The position numbers and the translations under genes are program-made. The notes beneath the pieces are model-generated. The model saw only the letters and a program-made list of their open reading frames with translations. It made no database searches and was not told the DNA's origin. Below are positions 6,350-7,517 of a DNA stretch of 7,517 nt, in pieces; the stretch's first letter is position 1; each line of letters begins with the position of its first letter. Source of the stretch: Bifidobacterium breve (lineage in GTDB: Bacteria; Actinomycetota; Actinomycetes; Nanopelagicales; Nanopelagicaceae); assembly GCA_943324025.2 (NCBI GenBank), contig CALPKA020000022.1, positions 1 to 7,517 on the forward strand. Direction: 5' to 3'.

Positions 6350-7119
6350 AGCTCTATCTTACTCAATATAAATTGATTGAAATCACCAATTAATTTGAGC
6401 CCAATCTCCTTTGGTTCAAACAACTTATCTTCAACCTTGCTCACATGCTTAATCAATCTAACTGATGAGCATAGGTACACACCATCTGAATTCATCAAAT
6501 CATCCCAAGTGAAAAGCGCTTCGGCTATATCAAAGTGCTGGATCAAGAGCTGCCTTGTAATTCCTGGAAGACAACCTGAATCTAAAGATGGGGTTAGAAA
6601 TTTTCCTTGCTGCAAAATCAAAATGTTGGCATATCCAGTTTCTACAACCTTTTGATTTTGATTTAGAAATACCCCATCGGTGTAACCACGGCCTTTGGCC
6701 CGCCTGACCGCTAATTCAGATTGTCCATAAGAAATGGATTTAATTCCAGTAAGTATTCCGTTGGAAATAACCGGTTCATTAATCTTTATCAGGCTTACTG
6801 GAAGATTATCTTCTGGCTCGCTTTGGGCTGAAACTACCCAATTTCCATCAGATAATACGGTGATTCGAATTCGAGATTTTCCGTTTAGATCTGAAATTAG
6901 TTTATTGATGCTGACTTCCAAATCAATTTTGGCAGGAATACTTATTTCCAAAGCGGTGGCACCACTTGCCAATCTTTCGTAATGTTTTTGCCATGCAATG
7001 ATTTTTTGATCAATAGCAAGTATGGTTTCAAACAATCCATCACCTCGTAATAGGGCATTTGAAAATGGCAAAGTTGCTACGTCATTTGCGATCTGACCAT
7101 TTACTATCAATCTGATCAT
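6346..7119 (-). CDS. pabC: Aminodeoxychorismate lyase / class IV PLP aminotransferase-fold enzyme
   Basis: The protein (257 residues, within the usual 250-300) has the fold-type IV PLP enzyme pattern: VNGQI (6-10), LLRGDGLFET (23-32) near the substrate side, and GIKSISY (125-131) with K127 as the likely Schiff-base lysine. These are followed by RRAKGRGYTDGVFL (139-152), E160 in VVETGYANILIL (158-169), the glutamate that contacts the PLP pyridine nitrogen, and SGCLPGITRQ (181-190), the phosphate-binding region. PabC converts 4-amino-4-deoxychorismate to 4-aminobenzoate plus pyruvate for folate. D-amino-acid or branched-chain transaminases share this fold, so the call leans on the upstream gene, a chorismate-binding enzyme overlapping it by ATGA. 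GGGGA at 7128-7124 lies four bases before the ATG. The downstream stop overlaps the start of the membrane-protein gene. Confidence 0.87.
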   Translation of the reverse strand: MIRLIVNGQIANDVATLPFSNALLRGDGLFETILAIDQKIIAWQKHYERLASGATALEISIPAKIDLEVSINKLISDLNGKSRIRITVLSDGNWVVSAQSEPEDNLPVSLIKINEPVISNGILTGIKSISYGQSELAVRRAKGRGYTDGVFLNQNQKVVETGYANILILQQGKFLTPSLDSGCLPGITRQLLIQHFDIAEALFTWDDLMNSDGVYLCSSVRLIKHVSKVEDKLFEPKEIGLKLIGDFNQFILSKIEL

Positions 7120-7517
7120 ATTTTCCCCGAAGCAATTGATATCAAGCGATTTGCCTTCAATTCTGTTTCATCCCATTCACTTTTTGCATCACTTGCCCAG
7201 GTTATTCCAGCGCCTGTTCCAAAATGTATTTTGCCATCATTTACAGACCAAAACACTCTAATTGCAACTGATAAAACCGCTTGATCGCCTTCAACCCAAC
7301 CGATCACTCCACAGTAAGGTCCTCGTGGAATCTTCTCCAACCTAGCTATGGTTTTTAATGCAGAGGATTTTGGTGCACCACTAATTGATCCAGCTGGAAG
7401 TAGCGCACTAGCTATTTCATCCCAGCCAATCGAAGTGCGCAATCTGCCTGTCACATCAGAGACAAGGTGAAACAATCCTGGATGAGCCTGGGTTGCTAGA
7501 AGTCTGGGAACATCAAC
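7116..7517 (-). CDS. pabB: Aminodeoxychorismate synthase component I, C-terminal part (5' end beyond window)
   Basis: The frame is open to the right edge and 133 residues are visible. They match the end of the chorismate-binding domain shared by PabB, TrpE and isochorismate synthases. HPGLFHLVSDVTG (12-24) contains the conserved H..HLVS segment, LPAGSISGAPK (40-50) the PxGSxxGAPK loop, and RGPYCGVIGWVEGD (65-78) the substrate-side strand and turn. FGTGAGITWASDAKSEWDETELKA (99-122) contains the GxGI..DS...E..E..KA signature that holds the Mg and chorismate carboxylates. With PabA glutaminase, PabB makes 4-amino-4-deoxychorismate, the PabC substrate. The choice of pabB over trpE rests on the ATGA-coupled pabC; the residue region that separates them best lies outside the window. 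A TTG at 7475 is not the start, because homology continues to the edge. Confidence 0.87.
   Translation of the reverse strand, partial: VDVPRLLATQAHPGLFHLVSDVTGRLRTSIGWDEIASALLPAGSISGAPKSSALKTIARLEKIPRGPYCGVIGWVEGDQAVLSVAIRVFWSVNDGKIHFGTGAGITWASDAKSEWDETELKANRLISIASGKI

Noticed and set aside
6063..6371. Plus-strand open frame of 102 codons opposite the PGPGW gene
   Set aside because: It mirrors nearly the whole PGPGW gene; the minus-strand product has the family motif and membrane segments, and this one has none.

Overview
This window reads as chromosomal core sequence from an A+T-rich, gene-dense actinobacterium. Base composition looks near 40-45% G+C. The combination of PimA, PatA, a phosphatidylinositol-phosphate synthase and the thrS-HIT-pgsA-acyltransferase-pimA order known from Mycobacterium (the Rv2614c to Rv2610c block) points strongly to Actinobacteria. 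The low G+C and minimal intergenic space suggest a streamlined planktonic lineage such as Nanopelagicales (acI). That lineage call is inference.

Right part (7517 down to 6018, all minus strand): the 3' end of a chorismate-utilising enzyme (probably pabB), then pabC, then a small PGPGW-type membrane protein. Each of the two junctions is an ATGA overlap, so this is a translationally coupled folate-precursor group with a membrane-protein passenger. Middle-right (6017 to 3481, minus strand): thrS and a HIT-family gene (Ap4A phosphorylase type) coupled by a TAATG junction. thrS has no visible ribosome binding site, but has a TANNNT box placed for a leaderless transcript.

Centre (2917 to 3507): a single plus-strand gene sits between the HIT gene and pgsA, opposite to everything else. 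It resembles the second half of the G domain plus the G' insert of elongation factor G, but it has no P-loop and has lost the NKxD motif. It is the least expected item here. Its 3' end overlaps the HIT gene by 27 bases, and its 5' end is divergent from pgsA by about 25 bases, with two overlapping -10 boxes in that gap.

Left part (2891 down to 1, minus strand): pgsA (PIP synthase), patA, pimA and the N-terminal part of a single-pass membrane protein with a LemA-like helix. These genes abut or overlap and form one operon for phosphatidylinositol mannoside lipids: PIP synthesis, mannosylation of PI, then acylation of the mannose. There is no gene-free stretch above 50 bases, and I see no RNA genes, mobile elements, CRISPR arrays or long repeats.
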